Shown piece by piece: positions 37,025-46,151 of a stretch of 64,000 nucleotides of DNA; position 1 is the stretch's first letter; every line of letters starts with the position of its first letter. Source of the DNA: Citrobacter koseri ATCC BAA-895 (GTDB lineage: Bacteria > Pseudomonadota > Gammaproteobacteria > Enterobacterales > Enterobacteriaceae); contig NC_009792.1 of assembly GCF_000018045.1 (NCBI RefSeq), positions 744,001 to 808,000 on the forward strand. Direction: 5' to 3'. The position numbers and the translations under genes were made by a program. The notes under the pieces are model-generated. The model worked only from the letters and a program-made list of their open reading frames with translations, was not told the DNA's origin and did no database searches.

Positions 37025-37734
37025 GTGGAAAGCTGTATGCGTTAAGTACCGGGCCGGGCGCAGCCGATCTGATCACCGTGCGCGCGGCGCGAATACTTGG
37101 CTCGCTCGATATCCTTTACGCTCCGGCAGGGCGCAAAGGCGGCGACAGTCTGGCGCTCTCTATTGTGCGTGAGTATCTGGGTGAGCAGACGGAAGTCCGC
37201 TGCTGCCACTTTCCAATGAGCGCTGACAGCGCGGAAAAAGAAGCCGTCTGGAATGAGGTAGCCGCAGCGCTGGTTCAGGAAGTGGAGGCGGGTAAACAGG
37301 TGGGGTTCATCACCCTTGGCGATGCCATGCTGTTCAGCACCTGGGTCTTTTTACTCCAGCGGATCGGCAACCCGGCGTGGCTGGAAATCGTTCCTGGCGT
37401 CACCTCGTTTGCCGCCATTGCCGCCCGCGCAAAAACGCCGCTGGCGATGGAACAACAATCGCTGGCGGTGATCTCCTGCACCGCGGCGGAAGAAACAATT
37501 CAGCAGGCGTTAAGACAGCATGACAGTCTGGTGCTGATGAAGGTCTACGGTCGCTTCGCGCGTATTAAAGCATTGCTGCAACAGGAAGGTTTGCTGGAGT
37601 GCGCCCTGATGATGGCGGAAGCCACGCTGCCCGGTGAGCAGTGCTGGCGTCACCTGAATGAGGTCAGCGACGAGCAGCCGCTGCCCTATTTTTCGACCAT
37701 TCTGGTCAACAAACAGTGGGAGTATGCAGAATGA
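37021..37734 (+). CDS. cbiL: Cobalt-factor II C20-methyltransferase CbiL
   Basis: A 237-residue tetrapyrrole methyltransferase acting on cobalt-factor II. LYALSTGPGAADLITVRAA, FITLGDAMLFSTWVFLL and IVPGVTSFAAIAARAKTPL are the SAM-site motifs. The ATG at 37021 is in an ATGA overlap with the cbiK stop. Confidence 0.96.
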   Translation: MSGKLYALSTGPGAADLITVRAARILGSLDILYAPAGRKGGDSLALSIVREYLGEQTEVRCCHFPMSADSAEKEAVWNEVAAALVQEVEAGKQVGFITLGDAMLFSTWVFLLQRIGNPAWLEIVPGVTSFAAIAARAKTPLAMEQQSLAVISCTAAEETIQQALRQHDSLVLMKVYGRFARIKALLQQEGLLECALMMAEATLPGEQCWRHLNEVSDEQPLPYFSTILVNKQWEYAE

Positions 37735-38468
37735 AACTTGAACAACAGCTAAAACAGCTGTCTTTCAGCGGGTTAGCTGCGGCGTTATTGCTGATGGTTG
37801 TCCCGGAACAGGCGTTCGCCATGCATATCATGGAGGGATTCCTGCCGCCGATGTGGGCGCTGGCCTGGTGGGTGCTGTTTTTACCGTGCCTGTGGTACGG
37901 ACTGGTGCGCCTGCGCCGTATCGTGCAGGAAGATAACAACCAGAAGGTGCTGCTGGCATTGTGCGGGGCGTTTATCTTCGTGCTGTCGGCGCTGAAAATT
38001 CCTTCTGTTACAGGTAGTTGCTCGCACCCGACAGGGGTAGGGCTTGCGGTGATTTTATTTGGCCCAGGCGTTGTGGCGATCCTCGGGGCGATTGTGCTGC
38101 TGTTTCAGGCGCTGCTGCTGGCGCATGGCGGCCTGACCACGCTGGGTGCGAACGGGATGTCGATGGCGGTTATCGGCCCCGTTGTCGGGTATCTGGTATG
38201 GCAAATGGCCTGCCGCGCCGGGCTGCGCCGCGATGTCGGCGTCTTTCTTTGCGCCATGCTGGCGGATCTGGTGACGTACTTCGTGACGTCGGTGCAGCTT
38301 GGGGTGGCGTTCCCGGACCCGCAGGCAGGGGCAATGGGTTCAGTGATTAAATTTATGGGGATTTTCTGCCTGACACAGATCCCCATTGCGATCGCGGAGG
38401 GGCTGCTGACCGTCATGATTTACGACCAGTTGACCAAACGTCGGTTGATTACCGCACAAGGACATTAA
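37731..38468 (+). CDS. cbiM: Cobalt ECF transporter S component CbiM
   Basis: A 245-residue membrane protein that binds Co2+ through its matured N-terminus. A signal-like segment (SGLAAALLLMVVPEQAFA) is followed by MHIMEGFLPPMW, where the free N-terminal Met-His and the next His bind cobalt. GSCSHPTGVGLAVILFGP is a conserved loop. It is the first gene of the cbiMNQO transport block. Confidence 0.96.
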   Translation: MKLEQQLKQLSFSGLAAALLLMVVPEQAFAMHIMEGFLPPMWALAWWVLFLPCLWYGLVRLRRIVQEDNNQKVLLALCGAFIFVLSALKIPSVTGSCSHPTGVGLAVILFGPGVVAILGAIVLLFQALLLAHGGLTTLGANGMSMAVIGPVVGYLVWQMACRAGLRRDVGVFLCAMLADLVTYFVTSVQLGVAFPDPQAGAMGSVIKFMGIFCLTQIPIAIAEGLLTVMIYDQLTKRRLITAQGH

Positions 38469-38469
38469 G

Positions 38470-38751
38470 ATGAAAAAGACGCTGATATTGTTAGCTATGG
38501 TGATTGCCCTGGTGATCCTGCCGTTTTTTATCGATCATGGCGGTGAGTTCGGTGGCTCTGACGGCGAAGCGGAAAGCCAGATCCAGGTGGTGGCGCCGCA
38601 CTATGAACCGTGGTTCCAGCCATTGTATGAACCGGCCAGCGGTGAAATTGAAAGTCTGCTGTTTACGCTGCAAGGTTCGCTTGGCGCGGCGGTGATTTTC
38701 TATATTCTCGGTTACAGCAAAGGCAGACAGCGCCGTGATGACCGGGCTTGA
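38470..38751 (+). CDS. cbiN: Cobalt transporter accessory subunit CbiN
   Basis: A 93-residue protein with two membrane segments (about 4-22 and 65-82) and a short periplasmic loop. CbiN works with CbiM in cobalt loading. It begins one base after the cbiM stop and overlaps cbiQ by 14 bases. Confidence 0.94.
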   Translation: MKKTLILLAMVIALVILPFFIDHGGEFGGSDGEAESQIQVVAPHYEPWFQPLYEPASGEIESLLFTLQGSLGAAVIFYILGYSKGRQRRDDRA

Positions 38752-39415
38752 TCGACTCAGCTACCAGAGCCGCTGGCTTCATGTTACGCCGGTGCGTAAG
38801 TTTTTGCTCTGGTTGCTGATGATGATTCTGGCCTTTACCCTGCCTCCTTTGGGGCAGGGTATTGAACTGGCGCTCATCGCCGGGCTGAGCTGCTGGCTGC
38901 TGCGGATTTCGTTCTGGCGCTGGTGTCGCTGGATGGCGATACCGTTTGGTTTTTTAAGCGTGGGCGTGGTGACGATTTTATTCAGCGTGAGCCGCGATCC
39001 TCTCTTGTTACTGGCAAGCGTTCCGGTTGGCGATTACTGGCTGGGGGTGACCTCGTCAGGGTTGAATACCGCCAATGAAACCTTCTGGCGCAGTCTGAGC
39101 GCGCTGGCGGCGACGTTCTGGCTGGTGTTGAATCTGCCGTTTCCGCAACTGATTATTTTGCTTAAGCGCGCGCATGTGCCACGGCTGCTGACCGAGCAGA
39201 TCCTGCTGACATGGCGCTTTATTTTTATCCTGTTAGATGAAGCGCTGGCCATTCATCGCGCGCAAACGCTGCGTTTTGGCTATCGTAGTTTGCCAAAAGG
39301 CTATCGTTCTCTGGCAATGCTGGTGGGTTTGCTGTTTACGCGTGTGCTTATCCGCTATCAGCAAATGACCACCGTGCTTGATATCAAACTGTATCAGGGT
39401 GATTTTCACCTGTAA
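38738..39415 (+). CDS. cbiQ: Cobalt ECF transporter transmembrane component CbiQ
   Basis: The T component of the energy-coupling-factor cobalt importer, 225 residues with about five membrane segments. The Ala-Arg-type coupling motifs contacting CbiO are seen in RAQTLRFGYRSLPKGYRSL. It starts MTGLDRLSYQSRW at 38738; a GTG one codon upstream is less likely. Confidence 0.95.
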   Translation: MTGLDRLSYQSRWLHVTPVRKFLLWLLMMILAFTLPPLGQGIELALIAGLSCWLLRISFWRWCRWMAIPFGFLSVGVVTILFSVSRDPLLLLASVPVGDYWLGVTSSGLNTANETFWRSLSALAATFWLVLNLPFPQLIILLKRAHVPRLLTEQILLTWRFIFILLDEALAIHRAQTLRFGYRSLPKGYRSLAMLVGLLFTRVLIRYQQMTTVLDIKLYQGDFHL

Positions 39416-39423
39416 GGATTCGT

Positions 39424-40239
39424 ATGCTTGCCACCTCCGGTCTCTGGTTTCGCTATCAGGATGAGCAGGTGCTCAAGGGGCTAACGCTGGATTTCTCCCC
39501 CCATGCGGTTACCGGGCTGGTGGGCGCGAACGGCTGCGGAAAATCGACGCTATTTATGAACCTGAGCGGTTTACTGCGCCCGCAAAAAGGCGAGGTTTTG
39601 TGGCAGGGAAAAGCGCTGGATTACAGTAAGCGCGGGCTGCTGGCGCTGCGCCAACAGGTGGCAACCGTTTTTCAGGACCCCGATCAACAAATTTTTTATA
39701 CCGATATCGACAGCGATATCGCTTTTAGTCTGCGAAATCTAGGCGTGGCTGAGGATGAGATTGCCCGCCGCGTGGACGATGCGTTGACCCTGGTTGATGC
39801 GCAGCATTTCCGTCATCAGCCGATCCAGTGTTTAAGCCACGGGCAAAAAAAACGCGTGGCGATTGCGGGGGCGATGGTGTTGCAGGCCCGCTACCTGCTG
39901 CTGGATGAACCCACTGCCGGGCTTGATCCTGCCGGGCGCACACAGATGATCGCGATCATCAAGCGGATTGTGGCGCAGGGGAATCATGTTGTTATTTCCA
40001 GCCATGATATTGATCTCATTTATGAAGTCAGCGATGCCGTTTATGTGCTGCGCCGTGGCGAGGTACTGGCATACGGTGAGCCGGGAGAGGTGTTTGCACG
40101 CACTGAACTGATCGAACAAGCCGGGCTGACGCAACCGTGGCTGGTCAAACTGCATGCGCAACTGGGGTTGCCGCTGTGTAAAACGGAAGAAGAATTTTTT
40201 GGGCGTATGCGAGAGAACGCGCTGAAGGAGGCGTCATGA
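39424..40239 (+). CDS. cbiO: Cobalt ECF transporter ATPase CbiO
   Basis: A 271-residue ABC ATPase. Walker A GANGCGKSTLF, Q-loop VFQDPDQQIF, signature CLSHGQKKRVAIAGAM, Walker B YLLLDEPTAGLD and the H-loop ISSHDIDL are all present. It energises Co2+ import with CbiMNQ. Overlaps cbiP by 4 bases. Confidence 0.96.
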   Translation: MLATSGLWFRYQDEQVLKGLTLDFSPHAVTGLVGANGCGKSTLFMNLSGLLRPQKGEVLWQGKALDYSKRGLLALRQQVATVFQDPDQQIFYTDIDSDIAFSLRNLGVAEDEIARRVDDALTLVDAQHFRHQPIQCLSHGQKKRVAIAGAMVLQARYLLLDEPTAGLDPAGRTQMIAIIKRIVAQGNHVVISSHDIDLIYEVSDAVYVLRRGEVLAYGEPGEVFARTELIEQAGLTQPWLVKLHAQLGLPLCKTEEEFFGRMRENALKEAS

Positions 40240-41756
40240 CGCAGGCAGTAATGTTGCAGGGAACGGCATCAGATGTAGGTAAAAGTGTGCTGGTGGCGGG
40301 GCTGTGCCGCATCTTTTATCAGGATGGCCTGCGCACGGCGCCGTTTAAGTCACAGAATATGGCGCTGAATTCCGGCATCACGCCGGACGGCAAAGAGATG
40401 GGACGCGCGCAGATTTTCCAGGCGGAAGCGGCGGGGATTGCACCGGATGTGCGGATGAATCCGGTCCTGCTAAAACCGACCAGCGATCGGAAAGCGCAGG
40501 TGGTGTTGATGGGCAAAGTCGCCACCGATATGGACGCGGTTAGCTACCATGAATATAAGCCGCGTCTGCGTGAGCAGATCCTCACGGTTTACAATAGCCT
40601 GGCGCAAGAATATGACGTTCTGGTGCTGGAGGGCGCCGGTAGCCCGGCGGAAATAAACCTGCGTGACCGCGACATCGTCAATATGGGGATGGCGGAAATG
40701 GCGCAATGTCCGGTCATTCTGGTGGCGGATATCGATCGCGGCGGCGTTTTTGCCTCTATCTACGGTACGCTGGCGCTGCTGCATGATAGTGAACGCGCCA
40801 GAGTGAAAGGGGTGATCATCAATAAGTTTCGCGGCGACGTGACGCTGCTCTACTCCGGCATTGAACAGATTGAAGCGCTGACCGGCGTGCCGGTTCTGGG
40901 CGTGATGCCCTGGCTGGAGGTCGATCTTGAAGATGAGGATGGCGTGGCGCTGCAAAAAGGCAAATACCTGCGTACCGATAAACGTGATATCGACATTGCC
41001 GTTGTTCAGGTGCCGCACATCTCGAATTTCACCGATTTCAACGCGCTGGCGGCGCAGCCGGATGTTCGCGTGCGCTATGTGCGCCACCCTGAAGAACTGG
41101 CGGGCGCGGACCTGATAATTCTGCCGGGTAGCAAAAATACGCTTGGCGATCTGGTCTGGCTGCGTGAAAGCGCAATGGCACATGGCGTGTTGCAGGCGCA
41201 TCGTCAGGGCGTACCGGTGGCAGGTATCTGTGGCGGCTATCAGATGCTGGGCGACACCATTATTGATGAGGTGGAGTCCGGGCTGGGCACGCTCCCCGGT
41301 CTTGGGCTGCTTAATACCGTCACGCACTTCGCGCAGGATAAAACCACCACGCAGGTTGAAGGGCAGATGGCCTCTGCGCTGCCGGGATGGCTGGCGGCGG
41401 CGTCTGGCCTGGCGGTGCGCGGGTATGAAATTCATATGGGCGAGACGACACTGAATGCACAATGCCAGCCAGCCATGACGTTACGCAAAGGCGAAAACGC
41501 TATCGCTGACGGCGCGGTAACGGACGACGGACTGGTCTTTGGCACCTATCTTCATGGCTTGTTCGACAGCGATGCGTTCACGCGGGCGCTGGTCAATGGC
41601 CTGCGCGTGCGTAAGGGGCTGACGCCGCTGGATCACGCCTTCCATTACGCGCAATATAAATCGCAGCAGTTTGATCTGCTGGCGGATGCGATGCGACAAC
41701 ACATCGATATTGAGAAAATTTATACCATCATGCAGCAGCACCGGGAGCCCGTATGA
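40236..41756 (+). CDS. cbiP: Cobyric acid synthase CbiP
   Basis: A 506-residue glutamine amidotransferase that amidates carboxylates b, d, e and g of adenosylcobyrinic acid diamide. P-loop QGTASDVGKSVLVAGLC at the N-terminus; glutaminase nucleophile in VAGICGGYQMLGD; C-terminal histidine in GTYLHGLFDSDAF. Its stop overlaps the start of cobU. Confidence 0.96.
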   Translation: MTQAVMLQGTASDVGKSVLVAGLCRIFYQDGLRTAPFKSQNMALNSGITPDGKEMGRAQIFQAEAAGIAPDVRMNPVLLKPTSDRKAQVVLMGKVATDMDAVSYHEYKPRLREQILTVYNSLAQEYDVLVLEGAGSPAEINLRDRDIVNMGMAEMAQCPVILVADIDRGGVFASIYGTLALLHDSERARVKGVIINKFRGDVTLLYSGIEQIEALTGVPVLGVMPWLEVDLEDEDGVALQKGKYLRTDKRDIDIAVVQVPHISNFTDFNALAAQPDVRVRYVRHPEELAGADLIILPGSKNTLGDLVWLRESAMAHGVLQAHRQGVPVAGICGGYQMLGDTIIDEVESGLGTLPGLGLLNTVTHFAQDKTTTQVEGQMASALPGWLAAASGLAVRGYEIHMGETTLNAQCQPAMTLRKGENAIADGAVTDDGLVFGTYLHGLFDSDAFTRALVNGLRVRKGLTPLDHAFHYAQYKSQQFDLLADAMRQHIDIEKIYTIMQQHREPV

Positions 41757-42298
41757 TGATTCTGGTGACCGGCGGCGCGCGCAGCGGGAAAAGCCGCCAT
41801 GCGGAGGCGTTAATCGCGGATTCGCCGCAGGTGCTGTACATCGCCACGTCGCAGATTTTTGACGAGGAGATGGCGGCGCGGATTCAGCACCATCGGGATG
41901 GCAGACCGCCGCACTGGCGGACAGCGGAATGCTGGCGGCATCTTGATGCGCTGATTACGCCAGATAACGCCCCCGAAGAGGCCATTCTGCTGGAGTGTAT
42001 CACGACCATGGTGACCAATTTATTGTTCGCGATGGGCGGCGATACTGACCCGGATAACTGGGATTACGCGGCGATGGAGCAGGCGATTGAAGATGAAATT
42101 CGCACGTTGATCGACGCCTGTCAGCGCTGTCCGGCTCAGGTGGTTCTGGTGACCAATGAGGTGGGCATGGGCATTGTCCCGGAAAATCGTCTGGCGCGAC
42201 ATTTTCGCGACATCGCCGGGCGCGTCAATCAGCGTCTGGCTGCGGCGGCGGATGAGGTCTGGCTGGTGGTATCGGGTATTGGAGTCAAAATTAAATGA
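41753..42298 (+). CDS. cobU: Adenosylcobinamide kinase / guanylyltransferase CobU
   Basis: A bifunctional enzyme of 181 residues that phosphorylates adenosylcobinamide and then transfers GMP to it. The P-loop is LVTGGARSGKSRHAEAL; VLVTNEVGMGIVPENRLARH is the conserved nucleotide-site segment including the region of the guanylylated histidine. A second ATG at 41756 would give 180 residues. Confidence 0.96.
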   Translation: MMILVTGGARSGKSRHAEALIADSPQVLYIATSQIFDEEMAARIQHHRDGRPPHWRTAECWRHLDALITPDNAPEEAILLECITTMVTNLLFAMGGDTDPDNWDYAAMEQAIEDEIRTLIDACQRCPAQVVLVTNEVGMGIVPENRLARHFRDIAGRVNQRLAAAADEVWLVVSGIGVKIK

Positions 42299-43038
42299 GT
42301 AAGTTGTTCTGGGCGATGCTCGCTTTTATTTCGCGTTTGCCTGTTCCGACCCGTTGGTCTCAGGGGCTGGATTTTGAGGAGTATTCCCGCGGTATTGTGA
42401 CATTCCCGCTAATCGGCATGCTGCTGGGCGCGATTGGCGGCCTGGTGTTTGTGGCGCTTCAGTCCTGGTGCGGCATTCCACTGGCGGCCCTGTTTTGCGT
42501 TTTGACGCTGGCGCTGCTGACCGGCGGTTTTCACCTCGACGGTCTGGCGGATACCTGTGACGGTATTTTTTCCGCCCGCCGCCGGGAGCGGATGCTGGAA
42601 ATTATGCGTGACAGCCGCCTGGGCACCCACGGCGGGCTGGCGTTGATTTTTGTCCTGCTGGCGAAAGTGCTGGTGATTAGCGAACTGGCGCTGAGAGGCA
42701 CGCCGATGCTGGCGGCGCTGGCGATGGCCTGCGCGGCGGGGCGCGGTGTCGCCGTATTGCTGATGTATCGTCATCGCTATGCCCGTGAAGAAGGGCTGGG
42801 CAACGTGTTTATCGGCAAAGTTACCGGGCGACAGACCTGCGTGACGCTGGGATTAACCGCTATTCTCGCGGCGATACTCATGCCGGGGATGCACGGGGTC
42901 GCTGCGCTGGTGGTCACTCTGGCGGCAATTTTTATTCTTGGGCAATTATTAAAACGCACGTTGGGTGGGCAAACCGGCGATACGCTGGGTGCGGCGATTG
43001 AACTTGGCGAGTTGATCTTCCTGCTGGCTCTGCTGTGA
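42295..43038 (+). CDS. cobS: Adenosylcobinamide-GDP ribazoletransferase (cobalamin synthase) CobS
   Basis: An inner-membrane enzyme of 247 residues that joins alpha-ribazole (phosphate) to adenosylcobinamide-GDP to give adenosylcobalamin (phosphate). The catalytic motif is GGFHLDGLADTCDGIFSAR, followed by MRDSRLGTHGG. It has about six membrane segments. It overlaps cobU by 4 bases. Confidence 0.96.
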   Translation: MSKLFWAMLAFISRLPVPTRWSQGLDFEEYSRGIVTFPLIGMLLGAIGGLVFVALQSWCGIPLAALFCVLTLALLTGGFHLDGLADTCDGIFSARRRERMLEIMRDSRLGTHGGLALIFVLLAKVLVISELALRGTPMLAALAMACAAGRGVAVLLMYRHRYAREEGLGNVFIGKVTGRQTCVTLGLTAILAAILMPGMHGVAALVVTLAAIFILGQLLKRTLGGQTGDTLGAAIELGELIFLLALL

Positions 43039-43063
43039 GCCAGCCAACACGATGAGAACCCTT

Positions 43064-44122
43064 ATGCAGACGTTAACCTCTTTACTCCGTGACATTCCCA
43101 AACCGGACAGCGACGCAATGGCGCACGCCCGGCAGCACATCGACGGCTTGCTCAAACCGCCGGGCAGCCTCGGGCGCCTGGAAGCGCTGGCCGTACAGTT
43201 AGCGGGGATGCCCGGTCTCAACGGCACTCCGCATGTCGGTAAGAAGGCGATGCTGGTGATGTGCGCCGATCATGGCGTGTGGGATGAAGGGGTTGCGGTC
43301 TCGCCGAAAGTTGTCACCGCCATTCAGGCGGCCAACATGACGCAGGGAACAACCGGTGTTTGCGTACTGGCTGCTCAGGCCGGGGCAAAAGTCCATGTGA
43401 TTGACGTCGGGATTGATGCCGACCCGATCCCCGGCGTGGTGAATATGCGCGTGGCGCGTGGGTGCGGGAATATCGCGACAGGCCCGGCGATGAGCCGCGT
43501 TCAGGCCGAAGAACTGCTGCTGGAAGTGATGCGCTACACCCGCGAACTGGCGCAAAGCGGCGTGACGCTGTTTGGCGTTGGCGAACTGGGAATGGCGAAT
43601 ACCACCCCTGCGGCGGCGATTGTGAGTGTACTGACCGGTAGCGATGCCGAAGATGTGGTGGGGATTGGCGCGAATCTTCCGCTCTCCAGAATTGGCAATA
43701 AAGTTGAGGTTGTGCGCCGCGCTATTGCGGTGAACCGGCCCGATCCGCGTGATGGCGTTGAGGTGCTGGCGAAGGTGGGCGGTTTTGACCTGGTCGGTAT
43801 GGCGGGCGTGATGCTGGGCGCCGCGTCATGTGGATTGCCGGTTGTGCTGGATGGTTTTCTCTCCTATTCTGCGGCGCTGGCGGCCTGTCAGGTTGCGCCG
43901 GAAATTAAACCGTATCTGATTCCGTCGCATTTCTCGGCAGAGAAGGGCGCGCGGATTGCGCTGGAGCACCTGGAGCTGGAGCCGTATCTGCATATGGGAA
44001 TGCGTCTTGGCGAAGGCAGCGGCGCAGCGCTGGCAATGCCCATCGTTGAAGCCGCCTGCGCGATGTACCGCAACATGGGGCAACTGGCGGCAAGTAATAT
44101 TGTCCTGCCGAATGGTAAATAA
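43064..44122 (+). CDS. cobT: Nicotinate-nucleotide:dimethylbenzimidazole phosphoribosyltransferase CobT
   Basis: This enzyme makes alpha-ribazole phosphate from NaMN and dimethylbenzimidazole, or other bases that set the lower ligand. Conserved: LLKPPGSLGRLEALAVQLA, CADHGVWDEGVAVSP, GVGELGMANTTPAAA, and MRLGEGSGAALAMP with the catalytic glutamate. The ATG at 43064 (MQTLTSLLRDIP) matches my memory of LT2 better than the in-frame ATG at 43052; product 352 residues. It is the last gene of the cob operon. Confidence 0.95.
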   Translation: MQTLTSLLRDIPKPDSDAMAHARQHIDGLLKPPGSLGRLEALAVQLAGMPGLNGTPHVGKKAMLVMCADHGVWDEGVAVSPKVVTAIQAANMTQGTTGVCVLAAQAGAKVHVIDVGIDADPIPGVVNMRVARGCGNIATGPAMSRVQAEELLLEVMRYTRELAQSGVTLFGVGELGMANTTPAAAIVSVLTGSDAEDVVGIGANLPLSRIGNKVEVVRRAIAVNRPDPRDGVEVLAKVGGFDLVGMAGVMLGAASCGLPVVLDGFLSYSAALAACQVAPEIKPYLIPSHFSAEKGARIALEHLELEPYLHMGMRLGEGSGAALAMPIVEAACAMYRNMGQLAASNIVLPNGK

Positions 44123-44191
44123 AGATAAGCCGTATCGTTTCCCTTCGGTGGCGCTCATTCGCTGTTAACGTCGGAAAGGCGATAAAAAAGC

Positions 44192-44197
44192 TATAAT
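44192..44197 (+). promoter_or_regulatory. Possible -10 element of the ldtA promoter
   Basis: TATAAT lies 35 bases ahead of the ldtA ATG in the 109-bp gap after cobT. The -35 region is poor, so this is a weak call. Confidence 0.4.
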
Positions 44198-44231
44198 TAA
44201 CCGACATCTGCTGCGATTTGAGGAAAGGGAA

Positions 44232-45164
44232 ATGATGCCTCGTGTGAAATTGTTTTGTTCTTTTATTCTGCTGTTCGCAAGCCAGAGCGCGCTGGCGGTA
44301 AGTTATCCATTGCCGCCAGAAGGGAGTCGTCTGGTCGGCAACCCGCTGACGATAACCGTCCCGGACAATAATACTCAACCGCTGGAAGCGTTTGCGGCGC
44401 AGTACGGACAGGGGCTGAGCAATATGCTCGAAGCGAATCCCGATGTGGACGTCTTTTTGCCGAAGTCCGGTTCGACGCTGGTGGTGCCGCAGCAGCTTAT
44501 TTTGCCGGATACCGTGCGTGAAGGCATTGTGGTTAACGTGGCGGAAATGCGTCTTTACTACTATCCGAAAGGGGGCGATACCGTTGATGTCCTGCCGATT
44601 GGCATTGGCGAGGCGGGGCGAGAAACTCCACGTAACTGGGTGACTGCGGTAGAGCGTAAGCAGGAGGCGCCGAGCTGGACGCCGACGGCGAATACCCGAC
44701 GTGAATATGCTAAACGAGGCGAAAGTCTGCCCGCGTTTGTCCCCGCCGGGCCGGATAACCCGATGGGGCTGTATGCAATTTATATCGGTAAGCTGTATGC
44801 CATTCATGGCACAAATGCGAACTTCGGTATTGGGCTGCGCGTGAGCCAGGGGTGCATCCGGTTGCGTAATGATGACATCAAATACCTGTTTGACAATGTG
44901 CCGGTGGGCACTCGCGTGCAGATTATCGATCAACCGCTGAAAACCACCGTCGAAGCGGACGGCAGTCGCTGGATTGAAGTGCATGAGCCGTTATCGCGTA
45001 ATCGCACTGAATTTGAATCTGACAAAAAAGTACCGCTGCCGATCACGCCGGTGATGCGTACTTTTATGAAGGGCGATGGCGTTGACATTCATCGCGTCAA
45101 CGAGGCGCTGGAGCGCCGCTCCGGGATGCCGACAAATATCAGCGCGGGTCTGACGGGGTTCTGA
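44232..45164 (+). CDS. ldtA: L,D-transpeptidase LdtA (ErfK)
   Basis: A periplasmic enzyme of 310 residues that anchors Braun lipoprotein to peptidoglycan. Signal peptide MMPRVKLFCSFILLFASQSA with cleavage after LA; a LysM-like segment (about 45-95, with LEAFAAQYGQGLSNMLEANP); the YkuD domain (about 100-235) with catalytic histidine in YAIHGTN and the active-site cysteine in VSQGCIRLRNDD. GAGGAAAGGG precedes the start. Its 3' end overlaps the convergent LysR gene by 26 bases. Confidence 0.95.
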   Translation: MMPRVKLFCSFILLFASQSALAVSYPLPPEGSRLVGNPLTITVPDNNTQPLEAFAAQYGQGLSNMLEANPDVDVFLPKSGSTLVVPQQLILPDTVREGIVVNVAEMRLYYYPKGGDTVDVLPIGIGEAGRETPRNWVTAVERKQEAPSWTPTANTRREYAKRGESLPAFVPAGPDNPMGLYAIYIGKLYAIHGTNANFGIGLRVSQGCIRLRNDDIKYLFDNVPVGTRVQIIDQPLKTTVEADGSRWIEVHEPLSRNRTEFESDKKVPLPITPVMRTFMKGDGVDIHRVNEALERRSGMPTNISAGLTGF

Positions 45165-46041
45165 CGTTTCTCCGCGCAATCTCCAGAAAAGCCTTTACCG
45201 CGCCGTTATTGTCGTTCTTTCTGCTGAGCAGCATCAGATTGGCCGATAACTCAGGCGCGTCGAGAGGGCGATAGACCAGGCCGGGAATGGCGATGTGCAT
45301 CAGCGGTTCAGGCACCAGCGCCAGCCCTTGCCCGGCGGCGGCCAGAGCCAGTACGCTGAGCGTGCTGGAGGTGCAATGGGCGACGTGCGGAACATGACCC
45401 ATAATCTCTGTGAGCATCATATAAAGCGGCTCATCCGCACGGTGGGTGTCGTAGAAAATGAGGGGCTCTTCAGCCAGCATACCTACCGTCAAATGGGTTT
45501 CACAAGCCAGCGGATGATCGTCGGCGATGGCGACCATCCGGCCCCAGAGGCCTATTTTTTCAGCCGCTAATTCTGGCTGGCGTACGTTATGGTGATCGGG
45601 TGTGTAACCAATGTCGAGCTGGCCGCTCAGAATGGCATCCGCTTGTAGCAACGGCGCGATTTCGCACACGACCAGTTCCGCATCGGGATAGGCCTGGCGA
45701 AAGGCGCGCAGATCTTCTGTCAATTTGCCGCTGAACACCGCGTTGCCAGCAAAGCCGACGCGCACAAGACCCGTTTCTCCGCGCATCGACCGTTGTACTG
45801 TCAGACGGGCATGTTCCGCCTGCTCAAGCGTGCGTTGCGCTTCAGTCTGCAACAATTTTCCCGCTTCGGTTAACTCAACTTTCCGGCTGGTACGAATAAA
45901 CAGCGGGCCGCCTAACTCTTCTTCCAGCGCCTTGATCTGCATGCTCAGCGCGGGAGGAACGATATTGAGTTTTTCGGCGGCGCGGCCAAAGTGTCCTTCT
46001 TGTGCAACGGCAAGAAAATAGCGTAAGTGGCGCAGATCCAT
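45139..46041 (-). CDS. LysR-family transcriptional regulator
   Basis: A 300-residue LysR protein: helix-turn-helix in the first 60 residues (YFLAVAQEGHFGRAAEKLNI, then PPALSMQIKALEEELGG), effector domain from about 90, with MRGETGLVRVGFAG at its start. It is of the BenM/CatM-like branch by general look. It stands divergent from an NTF2-like gene and a TRAP-type binding protein gene, so it probably regulates them; the inducer is unknown. Not recognised as a named gene. Confidence 0.85.
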   Translation of the reverse strand: MDLRHLRYFLAVAQEGHFGRAAEKLNIVPPALSMQIKALEEELGGPLFIRTSRKVELTEAGKLLQTEAQRTLEQAEHARLTVQRSMRGETGLVRVGFAGNAVFSGKLTEDLRAFRQAYPDAELVVCEIAPLLQADAILSGQLDIGYTPDHHNVRQPELAAEKIGLWGRMVAIADDHPLACETHLTVGMLAEEPLIFYDTHRADEPLYMMLTEIMGHVPHVAHCTSSTLSVLALAAAGQGLALVPEPLMHIAIPGLVYRPLDAPELSANLMLLSRKNDNNGAVKAFLEIARRNVRTPSDPR

Positions 46042-46072
46042 ACGATGGCCTCATCATTCATCTAAACTGAAT

Positions 46073-46085
46073 AATCTGTAAGATT
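46073..46085. promoter_or_regulatory. Palindrome in the divergent LysR / NTF2-like gap
   Basis: AATCT-GTA-AGATT is a perfect 5-3-5 inverted repeat with AT-rich flanks and fits the T-N11-A form of LysR binding sites. It is 32 bases from the LysR start and 67 from the divergent gene. Binding by the adjacent regulator is inference. Confidence 0.45.
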
Positions 46086-46151
46086 TATCTATTGGATTTT
46101 AACGTTAATGGCGAGGAAACTGAATCCACTTAACTGGCTGGAGTAAAAATT